In this document: positions 35,981 through 45,627 of the stretch, piece after piece
Numbering within the stretch: position 1 is the first letter of the stretch
Layout: each line of letters begins with the position of its first letter
Assembly (NCBI RefSeq): GCF_900109885.1
Contig: NZ_FOBS01000005.1
Coordinates: 62,001-126,000 of the forward strand
Length of the DNA stretch: 64,000 nt
Direction: 5' to 3'
DNA from: Syntrophus gentianae
GTDB lineage: Bacteria; Desulfobacterota; Syntrophia; Syntrophales; Syntrophaceae
Program-made: the position numbers and the translations under genes
The notes under the pieces: generated by a model
Seen by the model: only the letters and a program-made list of their open reading frames with translations
Told to the model about the DNA's origin: nothing
The model's database searches: none

Positions 35981-38817
35981 TCCAGAACGGCTCTGATTCT
36001 CTTGCTCAAAAAGTCAATTTGATAGGGTTTTTGAATAAAATCGACGGCACCGGCGCGGAGGATATCCTGCTGGCTGGTGCTGGCTGCAAAACCACTGGCG
36101 ACGATCACCTTCATAGCAGGTTCGATTTTCATTATTTCCGCAAGACATTTTTCACCCCCCATGCCGGGCATCATGAGATCCAGAATGACCAGGGCGATTT
36201 TCTCTTTTTCCCGTTGAATCACACTCAACGCCTTTTCTCCGGAATTCGCAGTCAGAACAGAATAACCCAACAGGGAAAGCAATTCATTCCCAATATCGAG
36301 AAGTGCCGGTTCGTCATCCACCAAGAGAATTGTTTCCTGTCCCTGGGATAAAACGGTTTTTTTGACCGGTTCCTGCTTTTGTTCAAGAATCTCAAGATTC
36401 GTTGCAGGAAAATAGATCTCGTAAGTCGTCCCGAGTCCAAGCTCGCTGTCGCAGAAAATGAATCCGTTATGGTTTTTGATAATGCCGTAAACAACGGACA
36501 GCCCGATTCCCGTTCCCTTGCCGGCCTCCTTCGTCGTGAAAAAGGGTTCAAAGATGTGATCGAGATTCTCCTTGGCGATACCGCATCCCGTATCGGTAAT
36601 CGTAAACAGGGCATATCGGCCGGCATCGATCTTCGCACTGCTCCGATGCTGCGTCGTCGAAAATTCTGCGTTCCTTGTTTCGATCCGGATTCTTCCCCCC
36701 TTGGGCATGGCATCTTTCGCATTGACCGTAAGATTCATGATAACCTGGCCCAATTGTGCAGCATCTCCATTGATAATATAGAGAGGTTCTGCAAGATCCA
36801 ATTCCAGTTCGATCGTTTTGGGAAGCGTGCTGATGAGAAGCTCGTAAAATTTTCGAATTTCTGCATTGATGTCGATGGGTTCAAGCTTGCTGTCGGCCTT
36901 TCTACTGAAAATGAGGAGCTGGCTGACCAGATCCGTTGCCCTCTTGATTAACTCCTTGATGGTCATGAGGTATTTCAAGTCAGGGTCGTCGTTGCTCTTG
37001 TTCATGGTCAAACGCTCGTTGTATGCGTTAATCGCTTGCAGGATATTATTGAAATCATGAGCGATACCTCCTGTCAAGCGACCGATGGCATTCATTCTCG
37101 ACGCGTGGTGAAGCTGTTGTTCCAGCTTGCGTTGCTCGGTAAAATCTTTCAGAATTCCAACAACACCCATTATTTCGCCCATCGCATTGAAATTGGGCGC
37201 ACCGCTCATATAAAACAATCGTTCTGTGCCGTCTTTGGCCAGGAGCTTGGCTTCCGTATCCTTTATTGTTTCTTTTCCCTGCTTCACGCGGTTGAATAGC
37301 CGCATGAAGGTTTCTCCATCCCCGGCCTTTGTAAATTCCGAAAAATAGCGGCCGATCATTTCTTCTGTCGAGTATCCCAGTATCTCTTCCGCAACAGGGT
37401 TTAAATACGTAATAACGCCACTATTGTCCGTGGTGTAGATAATATCGGGAGAGTTTTCACTGAGGTTTCGGAATCTTTCTTCACTTTCCGTAATCTTGCG
37501 GAGAGATTTTGCATTGTTGATACTGATCGCGATCTGCGGTGCAATGCCCATGAGCAGATTTACCTCGCTTTGGCTGTGAGGTCTGCGGGAACGGTAATTA
37601 TCAACAGCCAGGACACCTTCCGATTTTCCCTCGTAAATAATGGGAACACAGATGAAGGAATTCACAGCCAATGCATCGACGAAATCCCGGCTTCGCGCGG
37701 AGATTTCATCTTTTATATCATCAATGTCGTTCACAAAAATCGGTTTTTGCTGCCTGAAGGCAACGACGAAGGGGCCCTTGGAGTCCGGTTTGTCCAGATG
37801 AAACTGTGTTTCCTGCAATACTTTTTCAATTTCAGGGCTATAGCCGTAGCCGCTCACATAGACAAGCCTCTTTCTGTCCGGACTTGCCAGCATGATCATG
37901 CCACGGTCGAAATTGAGCCTCTTTTGCAGAGTCTCCGTGACATATTTCAAGAGGCTGTCGACATCCAGGATGTTGGATACGGCTTGACCGATCTCCTGCA
38001 CCAGGAGGGCGTTGTTATAGCTGATGGTGATCTGATCGAGAAGACGGTTGGCGGCGTCACCCTGTCTTTCTATCCTTTCATAAATGTCCTTTTTTTCCAG
38101 ATACTGGGAATAGAAGGCGATACCGACAATGACGGCGATCGCCGGCAGGGAGATGAAAGCAGCCACTTTAACGGAGGGAAACAGAAAAGTGCATATTGCG
38201 ATGACGAGGATGGAAAAAATCGCGAGATAATTTCTTCCCCGCCACCATTTCATATAGCGGGGCTCTTGCCAGCTTACGACGTACCGGCACTGCTTGTCCC
38301 CTCGATGCAGGCAGGCCGAATGCTCCAGGACCGGCAATTTACCCGTGAAGATCTCTGCGACAGCTTCGAGGCTGCCCATGCGGTTTTCACACTGGTAAGG
38401 CTTTTCACAAACGCCTTCATTTTGAGAGGTAATGATTTCTACGGCATTTCGCCGGATCTTTTTGATATGAAAGGTGGTGCCACGGTTGAGATAAGATGCG
38501 ATCTTGCCAAGCATGAAATAGGCTTGGATCGGGGAGAGAAAGGCCAGGATGAACTGTCGGATCGCCTTGGCGGACTTGGAGGACGACATAAAGCGCCCGG
38601 CTTCGCGGAATATTGTTGCATCATGCGTCCTTTCCATAAGGGCGTCATGAAATCCATCCACCTGCTTTTGCGTCAGCCAGTGTCCTTCATCCTCCAATTC
38701 ATAAGAAGAAATTCCGGAATCCTTCAGAATGCCTTCAATATCAACATCGGGCCGTTTCTGCTTCAGATATTCGAGAAACGTGATAATGACTCGGCTGTTG
38801 TACAGGTTTGCGTCCAT
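35959..38817 (-). CDS. Hybrid sensor histidine kinase (V4R-like, 2 TM, GAF, PAS, HisKA, HATPase, REC)
   Basis: 952 residues. Residues 1-185 form a sensory region ending in a V4R-like cysteine pattern (HSACLHRGDKQCRYVVSW). Two membrane segments lie at about 196-240, GAF at about 280-435, PAS at 445-565, the phospho-acceptor H587 in GGIAHDFNNIL, the N box NLTVNAKDAM (696-705), DTGCGIA (742-748), GKGTGIGLS, and a C-terminal receiver with LLVDDEP and D880 (VILDLMMPG). It resembles kinases that phosphorylate their own receiver; no output regulator is adjacent. It starts six bases after the PilZ-like gene, so the two form an operon. The V4R assignment is tentative. Confidence 0.9.
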   Translation of the reverse strand: MDANLYNSRVIITFLEYLKQKRPDVDIEGILKDSGISSYELEDEGHWLTQKQVDGFHDALMERTHDATIFREAGRFMSSSKSAKAIRQFILAFLSPIQAYFMLGKIASYLNRGTTFHIKKIRRNAVEIITSQNEGVCEKPYQCENRMGSLEAVAEIFTGKLPVLEHSACLHRGDKQCRYVVSWQEPRYMKWWRGRNYLAIFSILVIAICTFLFPSVKVAAFISLPAIAVIVGIAFYSQYLEKKDIYERIERQGDAANRLLDQITISYNNALLVQEIGQAVSNILDVDSLLKYVTETLQKRLNFDRGMIMLASPDRKRLVYVSGYGYSPEIEKVLQETQFHLDKPDSKGPFVVAFRQQKPIFVNDIDDIKDEISARSRDFVDALAVNSFICVPIIYEGKSEGVLAVDNYRSRRPHSQSEVNLLMGIAPQIAISINNAKSLRKITESEERFRNLSENSPDIIYTTDNSGVITYLNPVAEEILGYSTEEMIGRYFSEFTKAGDGETFMRLFNRVKQGKETIKDTEAKLLAKDGTERLFYMSGAPNFNAMGEIMGVVGILKDFTEQRKLEQQLHHASRMNAIGRLTGGIAHDFNNILQAINAYNERLTMNKSNDDPDLKYLMTIKELIKRATDLVSQLLIFSRKADSKLEPIDINAEIRKFYELLISTLPKTIELELDLAEPLYIINGDAAQLGQVIMNLTVNAKDAMPKGGRIRIETRNAEFSTTQHRSSAKIDAGRYALFTITDTGCGIAKENLDHIFEPFFTTKEAGKGTGIGLSVVYGIIKNHNGFIFCDSELGLGTTYEIYFPATNLEILEQKQEPVKKTVLSQGQETILLVDDEPALLDIGNELLSLLGYSVLTANSGEKALSVIQREKEKIALVILDLMMPGMGGEKCLAEIMKIEPAMKVIVASGFAASTSQQDILRAGAVDFIQKPYQIDFLSKRIRAVLDQETPSS

Positions 38818-38823
38818 CGGCCC

Positions 38824-40905
38824 CTAGGTGATGTTCATCCGGAATCTTTTCATGATATATTCTATGAATTCATTTGCATGCTGAGCATTAAGAATCCACA
38901 TGATGTAATCCTTCTCAGCATCCACATCTTTATCTTTTGTATACTCTGCAGGATAAATCAACAACGGATACGATTCCGTCGATTTGACTCGGGTAATGTT
39001 TTCAACAGCAGCCAGAATGGCATCCATCGGGGTCTCGGGATCGATCACAAAGACTTTAAAGCCATTGAGAAGATCTGACAAATTAATACCCGCATCGGAT
39101 TCTTCCTTAATGACAACAGCCTTCAGTTCGCCGGAAAAGTGCAATGCCATTGCCTGCCACTTTCTGTGCAAGCCCTGTTGCGCATAGATGTCTGCAAGAG
39201 TATGTCGCTCATGATTCTTCATATCCAGCACATCCCACAACAGTCCACCGGAATGATGCATGTAAAATTGTTCCAATTCCCACAGGTCGGAATTGGAACA
39301 TTCCTGAAGCGACCAACCTTCGGGCAACTGCGACGGCGCATCTTTTACCGTATGCGTGATATAGGAGAAAAGATCAAGGGAGCATACCCGGGGATTGGAT
39401 TTTCCCTTTGCAAAGCCTGTATATATCCTATCGGTAAACTTATTTCCAGGACGGAAATAACAAATAAAATAGTCCAGCATCGCTGACGGAAAGCGACGCA
39501 AATCATACAGATAAGAGATCATCTTTTTAAGAACGATCAGGCCGGTTGGACTTCCTTCCATGCTCCTTGCCGCATGGTGGTGAACCATCCAGGCTCTTTC
39601 ATAGGCCCGAAGCAGTGAAATATGACTGTAGATGCGCCCATCCTTCTGATAGGTGAAATGTTTGGCGATTGCAGGACAATCATTATAGAGTTTTTTATAC
39701 GTCGTCTGGAAATCTTCCCGAAAGGCCTGGATATGCTTGTATTTTGCGGGATAAATGAAATTGCTGTCAAACAGCAGGTCCCATAATTGTTCCGTGTCGA
39801 CTTCATTAATCATATCCTCATCGTCCGTGGGAACATTGTTCAATAGCTGATTCAATTTGTTGTAGTCTTCGATCCCCATATCCAGAATCGCAATTCCAAA
39901 GCGAATGGAGGATTCGTCTTTGCGGTAAACGACCTGGGCCTTGCAGGAAATCTTGAGAAGCCCGGCATAGGTAACGGTCATTTTGGGGATGATCATGCCC
40001 GGCACGAGAACCGCCGAATCGGATTTATCGCTGATGGAGAACCCGGATGTGGAAATATCGATAATTTTGCGCTGAAATGTTTTTTCCATGAAGGGATGTT
40101 CGAATATCGCCGAGAGAGACTGTAATTTCTCTTTGCGAGGATTGCGTATCATCTGCTCTTTATGCTGAGTTCCTTGAACCTGCGCAGGGCTTAAGACAAT
40201 CTCAACGCCTGACCCATTTTGCTGCTGATATATGTGCCGGCAGTTTCCTACATAAAAGACGTTATCCCCCTTAAACAGCCGGATGGTAACCGGTAAGTCG
40301 GGTTTGAACCAGTAAAAAAGAGCAGAGGATGCTGCCGCCTGAAGGCGAACTCGAAAGGCATGGGCATTGAAATTAACCAACTCGCCGCTGGCCTGAAAAC
40401 CATTTTGCATCAATTCGGCCTTTACATGATTGCATTGAAAACGTGGAACCTGTCGTTTACTGGTAACAGGACTGGATTCCGGCAACTGCATGGTTAAACC
40501 ATCATCGTTCAACGTCAGAATTCGGGGTTGAGCAAGGATGATCGACTGATCATGATTGATGACCAGATATTCAAAACGATACTTCTCCAGCTTATATCCT
40601 CGATAGGCAGGATCCCAGCGGCATACCAGTTCTTCACCCAGGCACGGCTCCGGATGGACTTTCGCCAGGATCTCTTCATCATATTGGGGATGTTTCAGGA
40701 GTGCGTAGAGAGGATCTCCCTTAAAATGGATATGGTTGAGGATGTTCGTCAGTTTTCGTTTTTTTATATACTCCCCAGACATCATGTCTCGAATCAGATC
40801 ATTATGCCTGAACAACCAGGATGGCCGATTTTCTTCCACAGGGACTCGACTTTCACATAATGCTGTATCGTTACAAATGCCTCTTTCCCCTAAATTTTCG
40901 ATCAT
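38824..40905 (-). CDS. Large PilZ-like protein with possible acyltransferase-like C-terminus
   Basis: 693 residues, no signal or membrane segments. RQVPR at residues 151-155 fits the PilZ RxxxR motif but is followed only by a degenerate partner (NFNAHAF, 178-184). A second segment carries DISTSGFSI (283-291), a proper D-x-S-x-x-G motif. The arrangement suggests two PilZ-type barrels with split or shared c-di-GMP motifs. Residues 370-693 (HIQAFREDFQTTYKKLYN... GELKAVVIKEESD) look like a GNAT-type acyltransferase fold; this is a weak inference. ATG at 40905 has GGAG upstream; the frame extends to 41001. It precedes the sensor kinase gene in the same operon. Confidence 0.6.
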   Translation of the reverse strand: MIENLGERGICNDTALCESRVPVEENRPSWLFRHNDLIRDMMSGEYIKKRKLTNILNHIHFKGDPLYALLKHPQYDEEILAKVHPEPCLGEELVCRWDPAYRGYKLEKYRFEYLVINHDQSIILAQPRILTLNDDGLTMQLPESSPVTSKRQVPRFQCNHVKAELMQNGFQASGELVNFNAHAFRVRLQAAASSALFYWFKPDLPVTIRLFKGDNVFYVGNCRHIYQQQNGSGVEIVLSPAQVQGTQHKEQMIRNPRKEKLQSLSAIFEHPFMEKTFQRKIIDISTSGFSISDKSDSAVLVPGMIIPKMTVTYAGLLKISCKAQVVYRKDESSIRFGIAILDMGIEDYNKLNQLLNNVPTDDEDMINEVDTEQLWDLLFDSNFIYPAKYKHIQAFREDFQTTYKKLYNDCPAIAKHFTYQKDGRIYSHISLLRAYERAWMVHHHAARSMEGSPTGLIVLKKMISYLYDLRRFPSAMLDYFICYFRPGNKFTDRIYTGFAKGKSNPRVCSLDLFSYITHTVKDAPSQLPEGWSLQECSNSDLWELEQFYMHHSGGLLWDVLDMKNHERHTLADIYAQQGLHRKWQAMALHFSGELKAVVIKEESDAGINLSDLLNGFKVFVIDPETPMDAILAAVENITRVKSTESYPLLIYPAEYTKDKDVDAEKDYIMWILNAQHANEFIEYIMKRFRMNIT

Positions 40906-41291
40906 TTTTACGTATCTCCGGTCAGTTTTTAATACGTATGGACAGAATTCATTGCAACAAATAGTGGCCAAAAGGTTTATGATGTTTCCAAGAGCTTGCA
41001 ATTATAATTCCAGCACTTTCAGGTTAGTTCTGAGCTAATCGGATCTATGAATTACCTGATATTTCAGAAGGGAAAAAGGATCCTTCCAATATGGAGTATT
41101 GGAAGTAAAAATATAGACTTTGACATTCCAGCTTTTGAATTGCTTCGGATCCGGACTGGTGAGGTGAAGAAAAAAATGTGCTCTACGATCTTATGAGGCG
41201 TACTTGGGAAGCGGACGGTCCTGATTTGCACGCCTGTGGTTTTTCGGAAATCGAACTTTGCTGCAAAAATGAATATTGCCTGTTATATTCA
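40906..41291. other. Intergenic region with short frames around an A7 run
   Basis: AT-rich spacer holding the promoter for the PilZ-like/kinase operon. On the plus strand a 49-codon frame (41047-41196) abuts a -1-frame continuation (to 41318, ending inside the hydrolase gene) across seven A residues (41170-41176). This could be decayed coding sequence, but no family is recognisable. Confidence 0.4.
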
Positions 41292-41912
41292 CTATTTTTC
41301 AAGTATTTTAACATTTAAATAGGCGTTGAGAAGAGCGGTCAGTTCTGATTCTCTTCCGAAAAAGAAGTGATCCGCGTTAGGAAGGAACTCGAAATGAGAG
41401 CCTATCTGGCGGGCGATATCCTTCATCCGCTCATGGGCACAGTAGGGGTCTCTTCCACCACAGACGACAAGACCTATTTTTCCGGCCAGGGGAGAAAAAT
41501 CGAAATCCATCACATTGATGGGGGGAGCGATAAGAATGGCGGGATGTTCGTTCTGATGATCTTGAAGCCATTTTGCAGACACCCAGGCCCCAAAGGAATA
41601 TCCCGCTGTCAGCACATGAAATTTCCCTTTTTGCTTCAGCCAGGATATGGCGGCTCCGATATCTTCCTGTTCGCCAACCCCATTATCATAGGTCCCCTCG
41701 CTTCGGTCCACGCCACGGAAATTAAATCGCAGAGTTGAAAACCCATGGATGAACAGCGCCGAAATCAAGGCTTCCACGACATTGTTCTCCATGGTGCCGC
41801 CCATTTGAGGATGGGGATGACAAACAATGCTCCCCTCGTCTCCGGCATTTTCTGCATACAAACCTTCCAGCTGCAACATTCCGGACTGAAAAACAATCGC
41901 TTCTTCTCTCAT
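41292..41912 (-). CDS. Alpha/beta hydrolase (dienelactone hydrolase-like)
   Basis: A cytoplasmic serine hydrolase of 206 residues. The nucleophile elbow is GYSFGAW, the acid residue GGRDPYC and the late histidine NADHFFFGR; CHPHPQMGGTMENNVV and FNFRGVDRSEGTYDNG are typical of the YfhR/DUF-type small alpha/beta hydrolase group. The substrate is unknown. It lies 24 bp after the oppF stop in the same direction, so it may be the last gene of the oppD-oppF unit. Start: ATG. Confidence 0.87.
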   Translation of the reverse strand: MREEAIVFQSGMLQLEGLYAENAGDEGSIVCHPHPQMGGTMENNVVEALISALFIHGFSTLRFNFRGVDRSEGTYDNGVGEQEDIGAAISWLKQKGKFHVLTAGYSFGAWVSAKWLQDHQNEHPAILIAPPINVMDFDFSPLAGKIGLVVCGGRDPYCAHERMKDIARQIGSHFEFLPNADHFFFGRESELTALLNAYLNVKILEK

Positions 41913-41936
41913 AAAAATTCATGACCTCGTTTGAAA

Positions 41937-42935
41937 TTACAAATTTAAATGACAGGCTACCAGATGACCAGGAAACCGTTCAAGCAGTTCAGGATTTTCA
42001 TGTCGACAGCGGTCCATTCGTTCAGGGCATCTCGGGTAAAAGGAACATCCCCTGAAGGCGTCGAAAGGATTGGAGAGGTCCTCTCGAAGAATTCTTCGTT
42101 TTGTCTGCCCTGGAGAGAGTCCAGGAATGGCGGCGAATAGAGCCAGCGTGTAAGGATGGACCGGACGATCGTACAGTTCCCGATTTTCCGCCAGCTCAAC
42201 AATTTTCCCCAGATACATGACGGCGATCCGGTCGCTCATGTGCCGGACCACAGCAAGATCATGGGTGATGAAGAGATAGGTCAATCCGAAGGACTGCTGC
42301 AGCTCTTTCAACAGGTTCAGTATCTGGGCCTGCACGGATACATCAAGGGCGGATACGGGTTCATCGGCGATAATCAACTCCGGTTGAAGGGAAATGGCCC
42401 GGGCTATGCCGATGCGTTGACGTTGTCCCCCGCTGAATTCATGCGGATATCGGTCGATAGAATCTTGAGACAACCCGACCGTTTCCAGAAGCTTGGCAAC
42501 TCTCGATTGAACTTCCGCCCCAGGTACGATCCGGTGAACCAGCAGGGGCTCTCCAATGGCGTCTCCCGCTGTCTTGCGAGGATTGAGCGAGGCCTGCGGG
42601 TCCTGAAAAATAAGCTGAACCTTCCGGAAATACCCCTTAAGCGCCTGCCGATCATAGGCGAAGATATCCTGTCCTTGAAATAAAATCCGGCCTTCCGTCG
42701 GTTTGTCCAGGTGAAGAATCAGTCGTCCGAGGGTTGATTTGCCGCAGCCGCTCTCGCCAACCAGGCCCAAGGTCTCCCCCTTGTAGAGTGTCAGGCTCAC
42801 CCCATTGAGAGCATGGATCTTGATCGGTTCCCTGCTGAAAATTTCCCTCTGAACGGTAAAGATTTTACGGGCCTCGATTATTTCCAGTATAGCCCCGCTT
42901 TGATTCGAATTTCCGGACTGATCCGTATTTTCCAT
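41937..42935 (-). CDS. Oligopeptide/dipeptide ABC transporter ATP-binding protein (OppF/DppF)
   Basis: 332 residues. Walker [13 protein letters not shown], signature FSGGQRQRIGIARA, Walker B LIIADEPVSALD, and the C-terminal oligo_HPY region with CSFYPRCPERMDRC, which often binds an Fe-S cluster in this family. It powers uptake of peptides or nickel together with OppD. The start shows no strong ribosome-binding site, so the N-terminus may be slightly misplaced. No permease or binding protein is encoded nearby. Confidence 0.88.
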   Translation of the reverse strand: MENTDQSGNSNQSGAILEIIEARKIFTVQREIFSREPIKIHALNGVSLTLYKGETLGLVGESGCGKSTLGRLILHLDKPTEGRILFQGQDIFAYDRQALKGYFRKVQLIFQDPQASLNPRKTAGDAIGEPLLVHRIVPGAEVQSRVAKLLETVGLSQDSIDRYPHEFSGGQRQRIGIARAISLQPELIIADEPVSALDVSVQAQILNLLKELQQSFGLTYLFITHDLAVVRHMSDRIAVMYLGKIVELAENRELYDRPVHPYTLALFAAIPGLSPGQTKRRILREDLSNPFDAFRGCSFYPRCPERMDRCRHENPELLERFPGHLVACHLNL

Positions 42936-42986
42936 AATGAAAGACTGTATTTCCCGTTTCGTTTCTCTTTTTCAACGTTTAATACG

Positions 42987-44012
42987 TTACGTTATCCGTT
43001 GTTCCTTTTCACTCTCCCTTGATCCTGTTGAAGCCTCCTTGCCATAAAGCCAGCAACGGGCGGCGTGGCCTGCATCAACGTCCAGCAGCTGAGGTTCCAC
43101 CTCACGGCAGATCTTCATGACCCGGTTGCATCGGTCCTGAAAACGGCATCCCCGGGGAAGATGGTATAGATCGGGGACGGTGCCGGGAATGACGGGAAGA
43201 AAGGACGTCCGGTCATAATCCTTCTCAGGATTGGGAAGGGAGCGCATGAGCCCTTGCGTATAGGGATGCAGGGGAGAAGAAAACAGGTCAGTGACAGGCG
43301 CCTTTTCCACCACCCATCCGGCATACATGACAACGGCCTGCTGTGCCGTCTCCGCAACAATGCCCAGATTGTGGGTAATCATGATGACGGACATCTCGAT
43401 TTCCGATTTCAGGCGTTCGATGAGGTCAAGAATCTGGGCCTGAATCGTCACATCCAGAGCAGTTGTCGGTTCATCGGCAATCAGCAGCCGGGGATTGCAG
43501 GTCATGGCTATGGCAATCATGACGCGTTGCCGCATTCCCCCGCTTAATTGATGAGGATAGTCCCGAATACGTTTTTCCGGATCGGAAATACCCACCATGC
43601 GCAGCATTTCCACGGCGTGATCCAGCGATTCCTTTTTTGTCCATTTCCGGTGAAGTCGGGTTACCTCCGCAATTTGATCCCCTACCCGGAGGACAGGATT
43701 CAGCGAGGTCATCGGTTCCTGAAAAATCATGCTGATGTCCCTTCCGCGGACCTGGCGCATCTCCTCGTTGTTGAGGAGCAGAAGATCGCGTCCGGCAAAA
43801 AGGACCGATCCGGAAAGGATCCTTCCGGGAGGTGAGGGAAGAAGGCGCATAATCGACAGGGCCAGGGCACTTTTTCCACAACCGGATTCACCCACGATGC
43901 CGAGCGTTTCCCCCTTTTGGATTTCAATCTCTGCCCCGTCAACGGCGTAAATGACCCCTTCGGAGGTTTCAAAAATCGTCGATAAATTTTCAACCTTTAA
44001 AACCTGAGACAT
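42987..44012 (-). CDS. Oligopeptide/dipeptide ABC transporter ATP-binding protein (OppD/DppD)
   Basis: 341 residues, the partner of the downstream OppF-type gene. Walker [13 protein letters not shown], signature LSGGMRQRV, Walker [17 protein letters not shown] and the C-terminal [16 protein letters not shown] cysteine region are intact. The start is ATG with AAAGGGAGACAGGGG upstream. The genes for membrane and solute-binding subunits are not within 5 kb on either side, so this ATPase pair is separated from its transporter or serves one encoded elsewhere. Confidence 0.9.
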   Translation of the reverse strand: MSQVLKVENLSTIFETSEGVIYAVDGAEIEIQKGETLGIVGESGCGKSALALSIMRLLPSPPGRILSGSVLFAGRDLLLLNNEEMRQVRGRDISMIFQEPMTSLNPVLRVGDQIAEVTRLHRKWTKKESLDHAVEMLRMVGISDPEKRIRDYPHQLSGGMRQRVMIAIAMTCNPRLLIADEPTTALDVTIQAQILDLIERLKSEIEMSVIMITHNLGIVAETAQQAVVMYAGWVVEKAPVTDLFSSPLHPYTQGLMRSLPNPEKDYDRTSFLPVIPGTVPDLYHLPRGCRFQDRCNRVMKICREVEPQLLDVDAGHAARCWLYGKEASTGSRESEKEQRIT

Positions 44013-44109
44013 CCCCTGTCTCCCTTTCTTCCTTCTTCATGCCAGCCATGGACCATACTGTCGCCTTCAAAGGGCAGGCTCTTTCTCCCCGCTGTGAACA
44101 AAAGCAGCA

Positions 44110-45627
44110 TCAGGCCGTTCCTGTTCGGCGCCTTAGCCAGGAAATGAGCAGACGGACACCGATTCCGGAGGCTCCTTTCGGGACATAGGGACGGTCTTTG
44201 TCCAGCCAGGCAGGACCGGCGATATCGAGATGAACCCAGGGGTACTCCCCGACAAATTTGCTGAGAAAAGCCGCCGCGGTAATGGCGCCGCCATAGCGTC
44301 CTCCTGTGTTTTTATAATCGGCGATGTCGCTTTTAATCAGCTCGAAGTAATCGTCCCAGAGCGGCATTTCCCAGACCTTTTCGCCTGTGTTCTCCCCTGC
44401 AGCAACCAGTTCCTCCTTAAGAGAAGAATCCTTTCCAAACATCCCGATCGCAACCTTTCCCAAGGCGATCACGCAGGCGCCGGTTAACGTGGCGACGTCA
44501 ACAATAGCCTGCGGCTGGAATCTTCCGGCATAGGTAAGGGCATCGGCCAGAATCAGCCGCCCTTCCGCATCCGTGGAGATCACTTCAATCGTCTGCCCGG
44601 AAAGGGATTTCAGGACATCGCCGGGTTTGTAAGCGCAGCCACCGGGAATATTCTCCGTGGCGGGAACGAGGCCGATGATATTCACCGGCAAGTACAGATC
44701 CGCCGCAGCCTGTACCGTAGCGATCACCGCTGCGGCTCCGGCCATGTCGGATTTCATTTCTCCCATATTTTCAGAAGGCTTGAGACTGATTCCGCCGCTG
44801 TCAAAGGTAATTCCTTTTCCGACCAGAACGATCTTTTCATCACTGTTTTCCTGGCCATCATAACTTAAAATGATAAAGCGGGGCGGTTCATCGCTGCCCC
44901 TGGCGACGGCAAGAAGTGCGTGCATGCCCAGTTCTTCCATCTGCGCCTTATCGAGAGTTGTTGCTTTGATCTTATGTCGGGTAGACGCCATTTCCAGGAC
45001 TTTTTCAGCCAGCATCGTCGGCGTCATGACGTTCCCCGGCGAGGAAACGAGATCACGGGCGAAATAAACTGCCCGGGCGATTCCCTCGGCCTTCCGGGCT
45101 GCCTCAAGAACAACTGGAAGTTTTTCCTCCTCTTCCTCAACGAGAACAAGGGTGTTCAATTCCTTGATCTTATCCCGTTCTACGGTTTTGAAAGGGGTAA
45201 ATTGATAAAGGCCCAGCTGTACGCCTTCAACAACGGCTTCGACAAGCTCCGAAAGAGAAAACCGGTCGCCCGACCACTTCTGAAAATCCACAAAGGAAGT
45301 CAGAACTTTCATATTGATATTGCGAAGATGGAGGGCAGCTTTGGCAAAAGCCCCGCGCAATTTCTCCAGATCGAAGACTGTTTGCACACCCAATCCTAAG
45401 AGGACAATTCGTTGAATCGGCGATTGTTCCCCTGGATAGATCATGGAGAGTTGATGGAGGCGCCCTTCAAAATCTTTTTCCCGGATCATACGACGGATGA
45501 TGCCGCCGCAGACCTCATCGAGAATGCCGGCATCCCCACTCGGCCCTTCCTCGCCTTCAAAAAAAGTCAGCACCATCACTTCGCTTTGTGTTTCGGATAT
45601 TTTTCCCGCTCTGACAACAACCTCCAT
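44110..45627 (-). CDS. pepA: Leucyl aminopeptidase (M17, PepA)
   Basis: A dinuclear-zinc cytosolic aminopeptidase, 505 residues. The M17 catalytic core is complete: VGKGITFDSGGISLKPS, MKSDMAGAAAV, and the signature STDAEGRLILADAL (serine replaces the usual asparagine at its first position). It removes N-terminal residues from peptides, which fits the adjacent peptide-transport ATPases. Start: ATG with AAGGAGTTTGGG. It is separated by about 100 bp from the oppD gene in the same direction. Confidence 0.94.
   Translation of the reverse strand: MEVVVRAGKISETQSEVMVLTFFEGEEGPSGDAGILDEVCGGIIRRMIREKDFEGRLHQLSMIYPGEQSPIQRIVLLGLGVQTVFDLEKLRGAFAKAALHLRNINMKVLTSFVDFQKWSGDRFSLSELVEAVVEGVQLGLYQFTPFKTVERDKIKELNTLVLVEEEEEKLPVVLEAARKAEGIARAVYFARDLVSSPGNVMTPTMLAEKVLEMASTRHKIKATTLDKAQMEELGMHALLAVARGSDEPPRFIILSYDGQENSDEKIVLVGKGITFDSGGISLKPSENMGEMKSDMAGAAAVIATVQAAADLYLPVNIIGLVPATENIPGGCAYKPGDVLKSLSGQTIEVISTDAEGRLILADALTYAGRFQPQAIVDVATLTGACVIALGKVAIGMFGKDSSLKEELVAAGENTGEKVWEMPLWDDYFELIKSDIADYKNTGGRYGGAITAAAFLSKFVGEYPWVHLDIAGPAWLDKDRPYVPKGASGIGVRLLISWLRRRTGTA

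Noticed and set aside
37570-39078. 502-codon plus-strand frame
   Set aside because: Antisense shadow of the sensor kinase and PilZ-like genes; low-complexity His/Asp/Gly-rich translation.
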